A DNA stretch of 64,000 nt from Sternotherus odoratus (Eukaryota; Chordata; Testudines; Kinosternidae), in contig JAVMKO010000005.1 in assembly GCA_032164245.1 (NCBI GenBank), positions 47,756,193-47,820,192 of the forward strand. Direction: 5' to 3'. Below, piece after piece: positions 1 through 10,110 of this stretch; position 1 is the stretch's first letter, and every line of letters starts with the position of its first letter. A program made the translations under genes and the position numbers. The notes under the pieces were generated by a model, which was not told the origin of the DNA, did not search any database, and saw nothing but the letters and a program-made list of their open reading frames with translations.

Positions 1-667
1 GTTTTCGGTTTCCCTGCATTCTTCCCCTGTAGCTCCCTGCAGGCCCAGCTGTAGCGGGCAGGCCTTATGGGTGGATGGGATGATGTGTCCTTGGGTAATT
101 AGAGCACGTCAGGGTGACCAATCACTTTTTCTTTGGCCTCGTGCCTAATGCTTGTCACCAAACCCACACACTCCCCTATCAGCTTCATTAAATACTTTCT
201 CCAGCCAGGCTCTTATACAAGGGCTCAGGCCCAATGGGTGCGCCCCACGCCCCTTCCGGGACAGTGCCCGCATTGTTCTGATATGACCTACCACTGCCTG
301 AGGCATCTGCTCACCAAAGATACGGTGCTGGTTTAGCAACTAGCAGCAATGGACATTTGCTACCGCTGGACTGATGCCAGCAACACCTGTGGATCAGAGT
401 GGTGGAAATCTGCATTGACTTCAACTGGGGCTGGATTGATCTACCCTAGCTGAGGCTCTGGTCCAATAGAAGATGAGTGTCTTTAATTACCCTCATGTTA
501 TGACTCAGGGTGGAGCCTGGGAGAACTGCATCCAGCGTCAATCCTATGATTGCTCACACCGTCCTTCCTCTCTGCACGTGTCCGTATAGGGTGGGTCACC
601 CCCTACGGTGAAGCATGTGCCTCACTGATTTCCTGCAGAGCCCTTACTCATAGCGAAGGTTGAGATT
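1..667. other. Intergenic, nothing recognised
   Basis: Unique-looking AT/GC-mixed sequence without a credible exon, clear repeat or RNA gene. The short open frames here lack splice or domain support. Confidence 0.5.
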
Positions 668-760
668 TTGTCAGGGTTATTTTTAGTAAATGTCACAGGC
701 AATAAACAAAAATTCACAGGAGTCCTGACCTGGCCGTGACATTTACTAAACATAACGAGG
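668..760. repeat. Palindromic MITE-like element
   Basis: The left arm reads tcagggttatttttagtaaa then tgtcacaggc. The right arm reads as its near reverse complement (ggccgtgacatttactaaa then cataac). The loop carries aataaacaaaaattcac. Such hairpin elements are widespread in reptile genomes. The family name is not certain. Confidence 0.6.
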
Positions 761-1161
761 GGAGGAGAGGGCTGGGGGAGGGCGTGAGGAGTGATACCTG
801 GAAATCATAACTTTGCTAGACACTAGGAATCCAGGGTCTCTTTGTCCAGCAGAGTTATGAATTTAAGCTCCCAAGGCCTGTCTTTTGAAAATGTTGTGCA
901 GGTTTCCTTTGAGGATGAGGACTGAGAGGTCAGCTATAGAGTGATCGCTTTGTGAAAACCCCTCTTCTGGCCCACAAACAACCCCCCAACCTCTTCAAGC
1001 TCATCATCAGAAGCAGGCTCCCCACAGACCAGGAGCCACCATTCAAAACAGCACCAGTCCCTGCTAGAACAAGAGATTCAAAACCTGCAGACATATCTCC
1101 GCCTCTACAATGATCAACACCCTCCACAACGCACCTTTTGGGATCCATGGTCCTACACTTG

Positions 1162-1286
1162 TGTAAGCAGGGTCTGAATGAGCTCTCCCCAGCTCGAACT
1201 GGTTTTGTGTTGAATTGTTGAAAAAGAACCTGAGATACTGAACCCAGCCCTTGCTGCTGCTGGCTTCACCTGGCAGAAGGGTTACA
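1162..1286 (+). repeat. 5' LTR, internally deleted (125 bp)
   Basis: It starts tgtaagcagggtctgaatg and ends ggcagaagggttaca. The first 30 or so bases match the start of the 3' LTR at 2337, and the last 90 or so match its end at 4180-4274. About 1.8 kb that is present in the 3' LTR is absent, with the junction near 1190. Confidence 0.78.
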
Positions 1287-1289
1287 TTT

Positions 1290-1308
1290 TGGGGGGCTCG
1301 TCCAGGAC
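1290..1308 (+). promoter_or_regulatory. Primer-binding site, tRNA-Pro-like
   Basis: The stretch tggggggctcgtccaggac directly after the 5' LTR closely resembles the tRNA-Pro primer site of gammaretrovirus-like elements (one extra G and one G-to-A change). This places the LTR boundary at 1286. Confidence 0.6.
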
Positions 1309-1389
1309 GTGCAAGAGTGGAACACCATATCCGTCTGCAAGACCCCCGAGTCTTCAGCGAGAGATCTAGGAAGATTGCTCTCTCCGAGA

Positions 1390-1900
1390 TGGAAGACATG
1401 CGGCATCATCTTCAAGAGCTGATCGCGAATGGTATCATTACAGAGTCCCACAGCTCCTCCCATTGTGGTGGTCCCTAAGAAGAGCGGGAAAATCTGGATG
1501 TGTATTGACTACCACACCCTAAACAAGTGCACTATAGTTGACCAATACACCATGCTTTGGGTACAAGAGGCCTTGGACTGTTTACTGGGAAGCCAGTGGT
1601 TCTCTGTGTTGGATCTTTGAAGTGGATACTACCAGATCCCTCTGGGAGAAGAAGATAAGGAGAAGATGGCCTTCATTTGTCCGTTAGGGATTTATCAATT
1701 TGAGCACATGCCCCAAGGGATTTCTGGAGCACCTGCTACGTTTTGGCATCTTATGGAGAAAGTTGTGGGAGACATGAATTTACCGCATTAGTTTATTTGG
1801 ATGACCTGATTGTGTTTGGAAGTACCTTGAAGGAGCATGAAGAAAGATTTGGAGGAGCATGAAGAAAGACTTCTTAAAGTTCTAGATTGGTTGGAAACCT
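1390..1900 (+). pseudogene. Degenerate Ty3/gypsy-type reverse transcriptase fragment
   Basis: Readable RT blocks occur in order over several frames: a HHLQELIANGIITESHS-like entry, VPKKSGKIWMCIDYHTLNK, QWFSVLDL, then after an in-frame stop at about 1618 SGYYQIPLGEEDKEKMAF and FEHMPQGISGAPATF. A further frame break precedes the YLDDLIVFGS-like catalytic box near 1795-1820, and a short local duplication (gaggagcatgaagaaag) lies at about 1832-1875. RNase H and integrase are not recognisable. It is non-functional. Confidence 0.8.
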
Positions 1901-2041
1901 ATGGGTATTTAGGCCCATTGCTGGCACACTGGTGCCACCAATGAGTCTGCCCTGCGATGACACATCTAGGTTATTGGACAGTGGAGACATAGAGGTGGAA
2001 GGTGTCCCAGATGCCTTGGGCCTTCCCTCTTAGAATCAGAG

Positions 2042-2323
2042 ATGCAAGAACCTATGCTCATAGCCGAGGGATCCTCAAAGGAACCCTCGCCATCCCCTGC
2101 CCAGGAAGATGTCCCCCCTGCAATGCCCACTCTCAATAGGTGGGACAGGGTTATAAGACTAGTAAGCTGGTTAACTTATGATGCATCTGGGGTGGCTAGT
2201 GAAGAATCAATACACATAATTCACAGGCTTGTGGAAGCCATAGTGGGTTTCCTGAGGCCTTTTGGGGGAACTAATAAATTTGGTATAATATGGAGTGTGA
2301 TTTGTCGGGAGGACAAATTCTAG
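2042..2323 (+). pseudogene. 3' internal remnant of the LTR element (possible pol tail)
   Basis: An open stretch of 93 codons, polar and proline-rich, with NRWDRVIRLVSWLTYDA, which resembles the C-terminal tail often seen after gypsy integrases. No domain can be assigned. It ends just before the purine tract. Confidence 0.4.
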
Positions 2324-2326
2324 GCT

Positions 2327-2336
2327 AGGGGGAGGA
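2327..2336 (+). promoter_or_regulatory. Polypurine tract before the 3' LTR
   Basis: The run [15 protein letters not shown] the TG of the 3' LTR at 2337, the expected position for plus-strand priming in an LTR retroelement. Confidence 0.6.
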
Positions 2337-3424
2337 TGTAAGCAGAGTCTAATGAGCTCTCCCCTGACATCTAGTGGTGAGCTGTGGAAAAAGAAAACTA
2401 CTTCAGAAGTTGATCTTGTTTGCAGCAGAACTGTACCTGGCATACCCCAATGGAGGGACTCACCCTCAGCGCAATGGCACTCACTAGGCAGGGGACATGG
2501 GTTCCAAAGCCCAGTGAGTTTAAAAAAGGGTGGGGACCAGGTGGTGTAGGATCCTTATTTGATGTTTTCTCTCTCCACAGTATAGTAGAAGAGCTCCTTT
2601 AGATTCAGTTAAGAGTCTCGTTACATGCTACAGAGCTGAAATTACTGATATGAATGGAGGATTTTTCCTTGTTATGTTGTATGTGAGTCTTACTTTTCTG
2701 CATGAATGCTATGTGCCTCAGTTTCCCTGTGTGTTGCACCAATGTATCTAGATGGTGGGAATAAGTGTGTGTGACTTTTGTAGGGGTTGCTGCAGCTGCC
2801 TTCACAGATGCTATGGCTGCCCCTTTGAAGGAGGGAGATGCGACCAGGTGACTCTTGGCCCAGAAAGCAAGACCAAGGCCAGAGGACGTGCAACCAGCAG
2901 GGCAGGGGCCAGACAGCTGGCAGCAAGTCAGTGTTGGCTGGTTTGGGGCTCAGTGGGAGAACCAGAGCCCTGGCTATGAGCTCCCTTCCCCCCCCAAGAT
3001 GGACTTAGCTGAAAGTCACTGATTTCTGTTCTAACAAGTACTGTCCTACGCATGCGTTCCTGTCGACTAATAAACTTTCTGTTTTACTGGCTGAGAGTCA
3101 CGTCTGACTGTGGAGTTGGGGTGCAGGGCCCTCTGGCTTTTCCAGGAGCCCCACCCGGACGGACTCACTGTGGGAAGCACACGGGGTGGAAGGAGATGCT
3201 GGATGCTCCGAGGTCAGACCCAGGAAGGTTGAAGCTGTGTAAGCTTCTTTCCCTGGAGACAGTAAGGAGGGAGTAGTTCCAAAGCATTGATCCGGTGACT
3301 CCGTCACATACAGGTCTACATATTAGACCTACTCTGGGACAGTCTCTCTATTGCAAGAGACTGTCAGTGTGCACCAGCAGTGAGGCTCCCCCACTAACAG
3401 CTGAAATCACAGAGCTGTGTTAAG

Positions 3425-3453
3425 TGTGTGTGTGTGTTTGGGGGGGGGGGGGG
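3425..3453 (+). repeat. (GT)n then G-run microsatellite
   Basis: Seven GT units followed by a T tract base and 13 or so G residues. It lies within the long LTR. Confidence 0.8.
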
Positions 3454-3859
3454 CTGAAGATGTCTTGGAAGGAGCCAGCAGGGCAGCTGGTGGAAAGGGC
3501 CAAAGCAGAGCAGAGCCCTTCAGAGGGGTGGCAATCGGCCATTGGGGCAATGAGCGAGTGCCTGAGCAGTGGAGTGTGTAAGGTTCCTCCTTCCACCCCC
3601 ACCTCACCCCACCACCACCACACATGGTGGGACATGAGCTCTGCGGACGAACTGCTGAACTCTGAGGCGCACTGGCCAAGGACAGCAACTGTGAGTGGGG
3701 CACAGAGCGGGGACGGGCACGGTAAAGGGCCTTTTGGGTTGCTGGACGTAAGAACCTGAGATGGAAAGGACACCGCCGAACGTACTTGGGGGTGGGTCTT
3801 TTGCTCATGGTTTATGTTTAAGAACACTAACCTTATTATCTCCAACCTGGTTCTTGCCA

Positions 3860-4021
3860 ACTTATTTATACCTGCCCTTGGATACTTCTACTGCTTGCAT
3901 CCGACGAAGTGGGTATTAGCCCACGAAAGCTTATGCTTCAATACTTTAGTTAGTCTTTAAGGTGCCACAGGACTCTTTGTTACTTCTGCTATTCCAGACT
4001 AACACGGCTACCTCTCTGATT
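3860..4021 (+). mobile_element. Penelope-like repeat 3' fragment
   Basis: It carries the dispersed core ccgacgaagtgggtattag, then cccacgaaagcttatgcttc, the ttagttagtctttaaggtgccacaggactctttg segment in two parts, and the terminal agactaacacggctacctct tail. The same units recur at 15265-15696, 31827-31970 and 61947-62513. Family assignment is inferred from structure seen in the other copies. Confidence 0.6.
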
Positions 4022-4274
4022 CCTGTTTGCAGTTTTTTCCCAAGTTAATGTTGGGTTACTTCCCTACTTGTATTAATAGTTTTTGCTACACTTAGACTGT
4101 GTGCTTCTGAGAGGGGAGGTATTGCCTCCTAGAGGCGCCCTGGGGTGGTGTGTAATGGTCCCAGGTCACTGGGTGGAGGTGCAAGCCGGTTTTGTGTTGT
4201 ATTGTTGAAAAGAAACCTCTAGATACCGAACCCAGCCATTGTTTTTGCTGGCTCCACCTGGCAGAAGGGTTCCA

Positions 4275-5571
4275 CTTGCCTATCACAACATGTGATGTAA
4301 ACTCCTTCAGTGCATTAGCTGTCCCACCACCAGCAGCTACGTGGGTGAAACCAGAGAGTCACTAGGCTCTCAAATGCGCTCGGACAGGAAAATAAGACAC
4401 CAAAATACCCCATCACGTGTGGGCGAATGCTTTTCAGGAAGCGCTCACTCCATGTCTGACTGATCGGCCTCATCCTCAAAGGAAACGTGCACACCACTTT
4501 CGAACGATGATGCTGAGAGCTTAAACACTTAACTCTGCTAGGCATTAAATGTCAGGCACTCAAGCTTGGATTTTTCACCCCCTGAGTGACAGCTCTACCT
4601 TAACCCCTGCCTGTGTAGCCAGCACTAGGTCGGTGGGAAAGCTTCTCCCCCCAACGTAGCTGCCGCCTCCTGCAGGGGTGCTGTTATTAAGCCAATGGGA
4701 CAACTATCTCCCATCAGCTTAGCGCGTCCTCACCAGACATGCTACAGTGGCACAACTGTGCGATGTAAAGTTATAGTGTAGACCTGCCCTGAATAGACAC
4801 ACTAGAGTCCTGGCTTTTTATTACAATCTGTAACCTACTAAGGCTGTGTTACACTACGGACCTTACATCAGCACAACTGTACAGCTACAGCTGCTGCAGC
4901 AAGGTCTCCCGTGTAGCCGCTCTTTGCCAGCAGGAGAGAGCTCTCCTGCTTACATCAGTCAGGAGGGTGTTTTATTGCTCTTTCCTTATTCTATCAATCA
5001 TTTTTCCAATTAACCACTAGATGTCACCAGTACACCCCCCCAACACTACACACAATTACTATAAGTCTCTCTTATCTAGCCATTTTTACCAGTAGATCCT
5101 CAATAGGTTACTATAATTGACCCCGTTTTACTGATGGGTAAACTGAGGCACTGGGTGGGGAAGTTACTTGTTCAAGGTCACTCAGCAGCAGCGCTGTACA
5201 GGTAACTGATTATTTTGTTCCCTGGCTGAACTGAAAAGTTGGAGGGGCGGGGGAAGGAATTGTTTTGGCCCTAATTAAACATTTTGATTCATTTTTGAGT
5301 TTAACCTTTTAAAATAAAACGTAAGTAAAATTCATGTGTAATTTTGAATGGAAAAATCCAAATATTTCCTTTAGAAAATGTCATAATGAAACATTGGGAT
5401 GTTTTGGGGTTTCGTTTTGGCCCAATTTGGCAAATTCGGCACAATTTCACAGAATGCTCACCTCCGGGATCTCAATCTGCATTTTTTGCTGAAAAACGTT
5501 GTCAGTGAAAAATGTCACTTATGCGAAACAGTCTGTTCAAACCTTGCATTTAGCAGGGATACTTTGAGTTA
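4275..5571. other. Intergenic with decayed short repeats
   Basis: Contains tails of the 'gtctacac' inverted-repeat families (about 4600-4795, ending tagtgtagacctgccc, and about 4845-4990, starting ggctgtgttacactac) and a minus-strand MIR-like piece at about 5115-5215 (ccccgttttactgatggg). No exon is supported. Confidence 0.5.
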
Positions 5572-5870
5572 GTTTCCCAGATCTGAAAATGAGCTTTTGA
5601 AAGCTTCTCTCTCTCACAAACAGACGTTGGTCCAATCTTCTTCTTAGCATATGTACGAGGTGCCTAGGTGGCCTGTGACCACGATTCATCATTTGGTCTG
5701 CTGTTTGGATCATTGGCATCCCTAGCCTGGGGCCGGGTACTGATGATGGATGCAATGTGAATGCTGATTCATGCCCCCCATTAGCCTCATAAGAGATATT
5801 ACCTCACCCACCTTATCTCCTAATAGCCTGGGACCAACATGGCCACAACAACACTGAAAAATGTGCGTCA
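5572..5870 (+). repeat. Interrupted dispersed repeat, second hammerhead-like family
   Basis: The pieces gaaagcttctctctctcac ... gttggtccaatc (5596-5638) and aagagatattacctcaccc ... gcctgggaccaacatgg (5789-5845) match the two halves of the uninterrupted copy at 44400-44545. About 140 bases of unrelated sequence separate them. Confidence 0.55.
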
Positions 5871-8800
5871 TGCTAGTGTGGACTCTGGTGACTTTCCTCC
5901 CAGGGCCTTGCACAGTCCCTAGCGTGGCAGACCTGCCAAGCACTGCTCCAAAGACAGCCCATACTCTCTCTGAAGAAAGGAGAGAGATTCTTCATAAGGA
6001 CACCTCACCAGAGCAGCCTTTATTTAAACCCTTCTTTGAACCACCTAACAGGTGATTTTCACAGACTTGATGCACGGCCATCTCCTTCACAATTAGGGAC
6101 AACAAACCACGTGCTGCAGCCAGGAAGCCAGCTCTGTACATTCTGAGATATAAGGCCATGCGCAATCTGTGCAGGAAAACCCTTCACTCCACGTTGCCCC
6201 TGTCCCACAGGCAACGTCATCACCTCCTGCTATGACAGAAGGCCAAAAAAATAACCAAATACATTTGAAAATACAGCAGGAATGAGTCTGCCATTCAGCG
6301 CAGTTAATTTATGTTATTTCTCAGCTGGTCAGCAGATACAGTCTACACATCAAACACAAACAGGTGCTGGGAAGGACGCCAGAGTTCAGGGGATGCGTGA
6401 TAGGTTTGATCCGCCGTAGCCTCGGACACGATCATCTGAGAGATGTTTATCATACGTGTCACATACATGATTACATGTTCAGCAAAGGCACATACAAGAG
6501 ACGATTGCATGGAGTCAAACAGGGAACAGATAAAGCATCGGTGCAGACACACTAGCTACAGGAAGTCCTTTACACTGGGGGTGAAATTCACACACCCAGA
6601 ACCACAGCACAAGGCCAGAGAAGCAGGCTTTCTGCTACGAGTTACATAGGAGTGAAGGGAACAAGGAATCCACCTTCCAGTCTCCAAGTGGGACACAGGG
6701 AATCCCTGCAGCCCCACTGGGGTCTTGACTCCATTCCTGGGTTGAAATAGGATCCATGATTCCCACACACATATCCTGAGCCTGGGATTTGGGACAAGTG
6801 ACCCGTGTGATTTTGGGCCCGGTGGCCATGCCATGATCCTGCCCCCAACCCCTCACTCGGTGGTGACTGATGTGGAGCCAGCTCTAACAGGGAGCGAGTG
6901 TAGAGTTCCTCTCCCCAACCCCCCAGTGCAGTGGAGCCATGGCTGTTTCGCTGCACTGGGAGGTCTTCTCCATCCCTGCACTGCTGGGTGAATTTCCCCT
7001 GCAATGAATCCCCATCCTAATGCATCTGAATTAAACCATCCTGGAAGGTGAACGGAAAAGCATTCAAACACACAACAAGGAGAACAAGAAATGTATAAAC
7101 CCAGAATGAGAAACAAACAACTTTACAGAACAAGACCTTGGAAACTCTGTTCCTCCCTCACGTTCCTGCCAAGAGCTGAGTTCAGGATCCTCCATTTCCC
7201 CCGCTTGGGGCCATGTCCTGCTCCCACAGAAGCCAATGACATAACTCCCTTTGGGGCAAGATCAAAGCCCCAAAGTAGACTGCTTGACTTTAGGTGTTTG
7301 GGAAATCTCCCAAGCTCTGGCAGCAAATGCTGCCCCGCACGTGCTTGAACTGTGTACAGGAAAATCAATTCAGGGACTAATCCAGGAGCCTGAACTCAGG
7401 AGACGACAGGCAGCCAAAAAAGATCTTTTAAAAAATAGAACCAAATTTGTTACAATTAAGCCTTCACGCCCACAGTCAGCTACTGATCTGATTAATGAAA
7501 CCCAGCTGTAAAACACGTATTTACACAGGTCTGTAGGATCTGCTGCTGTGCACACACAACTCCGGCTGGACCTCTGTAGGCTTGCCAAGGCTCTGTGTTC
7601 TTGGTCTCAGACATTTCGGATGCTGCTTTTGTTATTAGAGTTGCTGTTTGAAAGAGGCACGTGTATCATTGGGTGATTATGGTTTACAGAGGATCTCTAT
7701 TACATTTCTCATCCTGGGACATTCTAATTCCCTGACATGGTCCCTTTGCACTTTAATAAGTGAAGAATAACTTCAGAGTGTGATAAATATTACAGCGTAC
7801 AGTGAATGGGTCACCATGGTCTATCAACACCCAACTACAGCAGAGACCATTTTTATACACAGATTGAAGAGGACATTTGAGTTGAATACAGTTTAACTCT
7901 TTGTGGTGCATTTGTGATTATGATACTTCAAATCCCCTTTATTCCTGTCCTGAACTTTTGTGTAGTACTGCTACTAAACAACTGCTATCTTCCACCCCAG
8001 AGGTGGCTGCATTTCAGTGGCAAAATCTTTATAGTGCATATAGGTAAAAAAATCTATAGAGAACTTTGGGATGAAAGTTACTATATAAAATGTAAGTTAA
8101 CATAACTGAAATCTAAAATCTCATACTGGCTAATTTCATTGAACAATCTCCTGCAATGTTACTTATCAAAGATATTTAATTGCTGGTGTCAAGTTTCCTG
8201 CTGTGACCAGAAACATACAAAATAATGAAATGGACGATCTGGAATGTAGTAACAGCTGGATTCTTCATTGGTGCAAATGAGCGTATCCCCATTGAGTTCA
8301 CTGCCACTTCACACCAGTTGAGAATCTGGCCCAGCGTCAATAGTTGGTGGCATCAACTCCGGGGGTGGGGAGGGGAGAAGGGGGAGGAATAGTCTCAAGA
8401 CAGGTGAACAATGTTCAGAATAGGAGCATTTTCACACTGCACTGAGATGGGGCTGTCAATGGTCCTCTCGTCGCCACATTTCCACTGGATGGCCATTCTC
8501 AGCCCAACTTCAAGCAAAACTGTTTCCATGGAAAAACCCAGGGGAAATGTCATTTCACAGCTAGATGGCTAGTGCCCTGAAACTTCCCAATCTGCCATTT
8601 TGGGGAACTAGCATTCCAGCATTAATTGGGGAGTTGGAAACCACGCTAGTGGCCCAGCCATGGGTCTCCTCCAGCTGGTGCTTAAAGTGGTCTGAAAAAA
8701 ACTGGTGGGGCAGGGGAAGCTGTCAGATTCTGGAAAAGCAGCTTTGGTAAGAAATTGCTTAAAGGTGCCCCTCAGTGACCCTGCTCGACTGTCCACAACC

Positions 8801-9440
8801 CCTGAAATCCTCCCCCACTCCCACTTTCAATGCCCACCTGTGCCTCAGAGCTCCGCCTTACTTCAGCCAGACTCCTCAGCTCAGCTCTGGGCCTGCTGAG
8901 TGAGGGGGTGAAGGCGCAGCTATCCCCACGAGGTGCAGAGAGACTGGGACAGAGGAAAAGTAGAAGTGACCAACAAGGTTAACCAGGCCCATTGATGGGA
9001 GTGAGGGGGGGGGGGGGGAGCACAGAGGGCAACTGCTCAGGGTCCCGGGCGATTTAAAAGGGCGCTGAGGCCCCTGACCGCTGCTGTTACTGTGGTAGCG
9101 GCGTTCAGGAGCCCTAGGCCATTTTAATTTGCCCAGGCGGACCACAAGGCTCCTTGGCATGCGTGGGGTGGCACCAGCGGCAGCAAGGGCAGGCAGGTGG
9201 AGATGTAGAAGCCATGGCTGTGCCAGAAAAGCACGACCAGCAGCTCGCTGGGCACCAGCCAGTGCAGGTGCAGCACTGCCCAAATGTCAGGTGGACCTTT
9301 CTAGAGGCCCATTGACTGTTCTGCCCTGGGGACAGGAATTGCTGTCGCCAGCCTGAGGTTAATTAGCACGTTTCTCTTCGCAACTTAAGTAGACACCAAT
9401 ATCTCACTTTGTTTACTTGCTCCCCTCCCCCACAACTGTA
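5871..9440. other. Intergenic, no gene recognised
   Basis: I looked for exons of BLOC1S2, the human downstream neighbour of PKD2L1, and found none. Several 80-130 codon frames on both strands (for example 6642-7004 and 8876-9283) have no domain, splice or codon-bias support. The stretch is mostly unique-looking, with a G-run at about 9007-9018. Confidence 0.45.
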
Positions 9441-9512
<72 letters not shown>

Positions 9513-9516
9513 GAGC
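9441..9516 (+). repeat. Compound microsatellite (GT)n(GA)n
   Basis: About 17 GT units run straight into about 20 GA units with one or two interruptions. It lies about 380 bases beyond the proposed PKD2L1 stop and may fall in its 3' UTR. Likely polymorphic. Confidence 0.95.
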
Positions 9517-9891
9517 TGCAAAGATCCACTATGGATCCAAATTTTCCTCAAAGCTCTGGGGGGTTTCATATCTTGGGGAGACTTTGCGGGGAGGGGAGGG
9601 TGACAGGACAAGTTCAGCCCATTTAGAGATATAGGAGACAGCAGCACAGTCTGGATCCAGGTCTGAACACTTCTTTGAAGTCTAGAGGTGTTTGAACCTG
9701 GAGTTCTAGATCTATGGTGTTACACAACTTGGCAAATAAAAAACAACATCCATGATTCTGCACCGCATCAGCTGAGACAGACATCTCTGGTATGGTCTGT
9801 CTTTTTCGTGGCTAGTCTAACAATGGGGAATCAGCTGAGACCGACTTAGAACCCTGGGATCCAAGGTGGGATGGGAGCATTCCGATGGGTG

Positions 9892-10110
9892 TCAGAATTG
9901 CACGTTAGACTGAGGCCGGGTGTTCTTGGGCACCTGAGAGCCCGGTAACCCTGACTTGGGTAGGCTGGGGTAGATGCTGTTACCATTTTGGGGAGAGCTC
10001 CCATTGAGGTTGCTTCCCAGCATGTGCTTTGTCTCCCACCCTTCTTGGTTTTCCTTCACCAGCGGGTCTAGATTCCGCTGGAGCAGTTCTTCCTGGCTGG
10101 GCTGTTCCTC
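9892..10110 (-). CDS. PKD2L1: Probable PKD2L1 terminal exon 15 with stop codon
   Basis: After the acceptor TTCCCCTCGCTAACAG at 10111 an in-phase frame stays open for 72 codons and stops with TGA at 9892-9894. It starts [20 protein letters not shown] and ends RPQSNVQF. Phase 0 matches the end of exon 14. The polar, Ser/Gln/Asn-rich composition suits the poorly conserved C-terminus of polycystins. I have no strong residue match to the human tail, so this exon rests on splice signals and frame. An intervening small exon cannot be excluded. No AATAAA was found within 500 bases downstream on this strand. Confidence 0.62.
   Translation of the reverse strand, partial: EEQPSQEELLQRNLDPLVKENQEGWETKHMLGSNLNGSSPQNGNSIYPSLPKSGLPGSQVPKNTRPQSNVQF

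Larger units (their letters stand above)
1162..4274 (+). mobile_element. Broken LTR retroelement with intact target duplication
   Basis: The whole unit runs from a TG at 1162 to a CA at 4273-4274 and is flanked by the same 4 bases, cttg, at 1158-1161 and 4275-4278. Between the LTRs only about 1.05 kb remains, with a reverse-transcriptase remnant. The gag, protease and integrase regions are missing or unrecognisable, so it cannot be autonomous. The RT motifs (VPKKSGKIWMCIDY, QWFSVLDL, SGYYQIPL) are of the Ty3/gypsy type. A tRNA-Pro-like primer site follows the 5' LTR. Confidence 0.8.
2337..4274 (+). repeat. 3' LTR, about 1.9 kb, with a nested repeat insertion
   Basis: It begins tgtaagcagagtctaatg and ends cagaagggttcca. 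It is unusually long for an LTR. An AATAAA is present at about 3069-3074. A (GT)n/G-run lies at 3425-3453. A Penelope-like 3' fragment is nested at about 3860-4021. Confidence 0.72.

Noticed and set aside
9443..9634. Frames with Cys-Val and Arg-Glu runs at the microsatellite
   Set aside because: Direct translation of the (GT)n(GA)n repeat; not coding.
1..9800. Possible BLOC1S2 exons downstream of PKD2L1
   Set aside because: Looked for its conserved helical segment on both strands and found none; it may lie outside the window.
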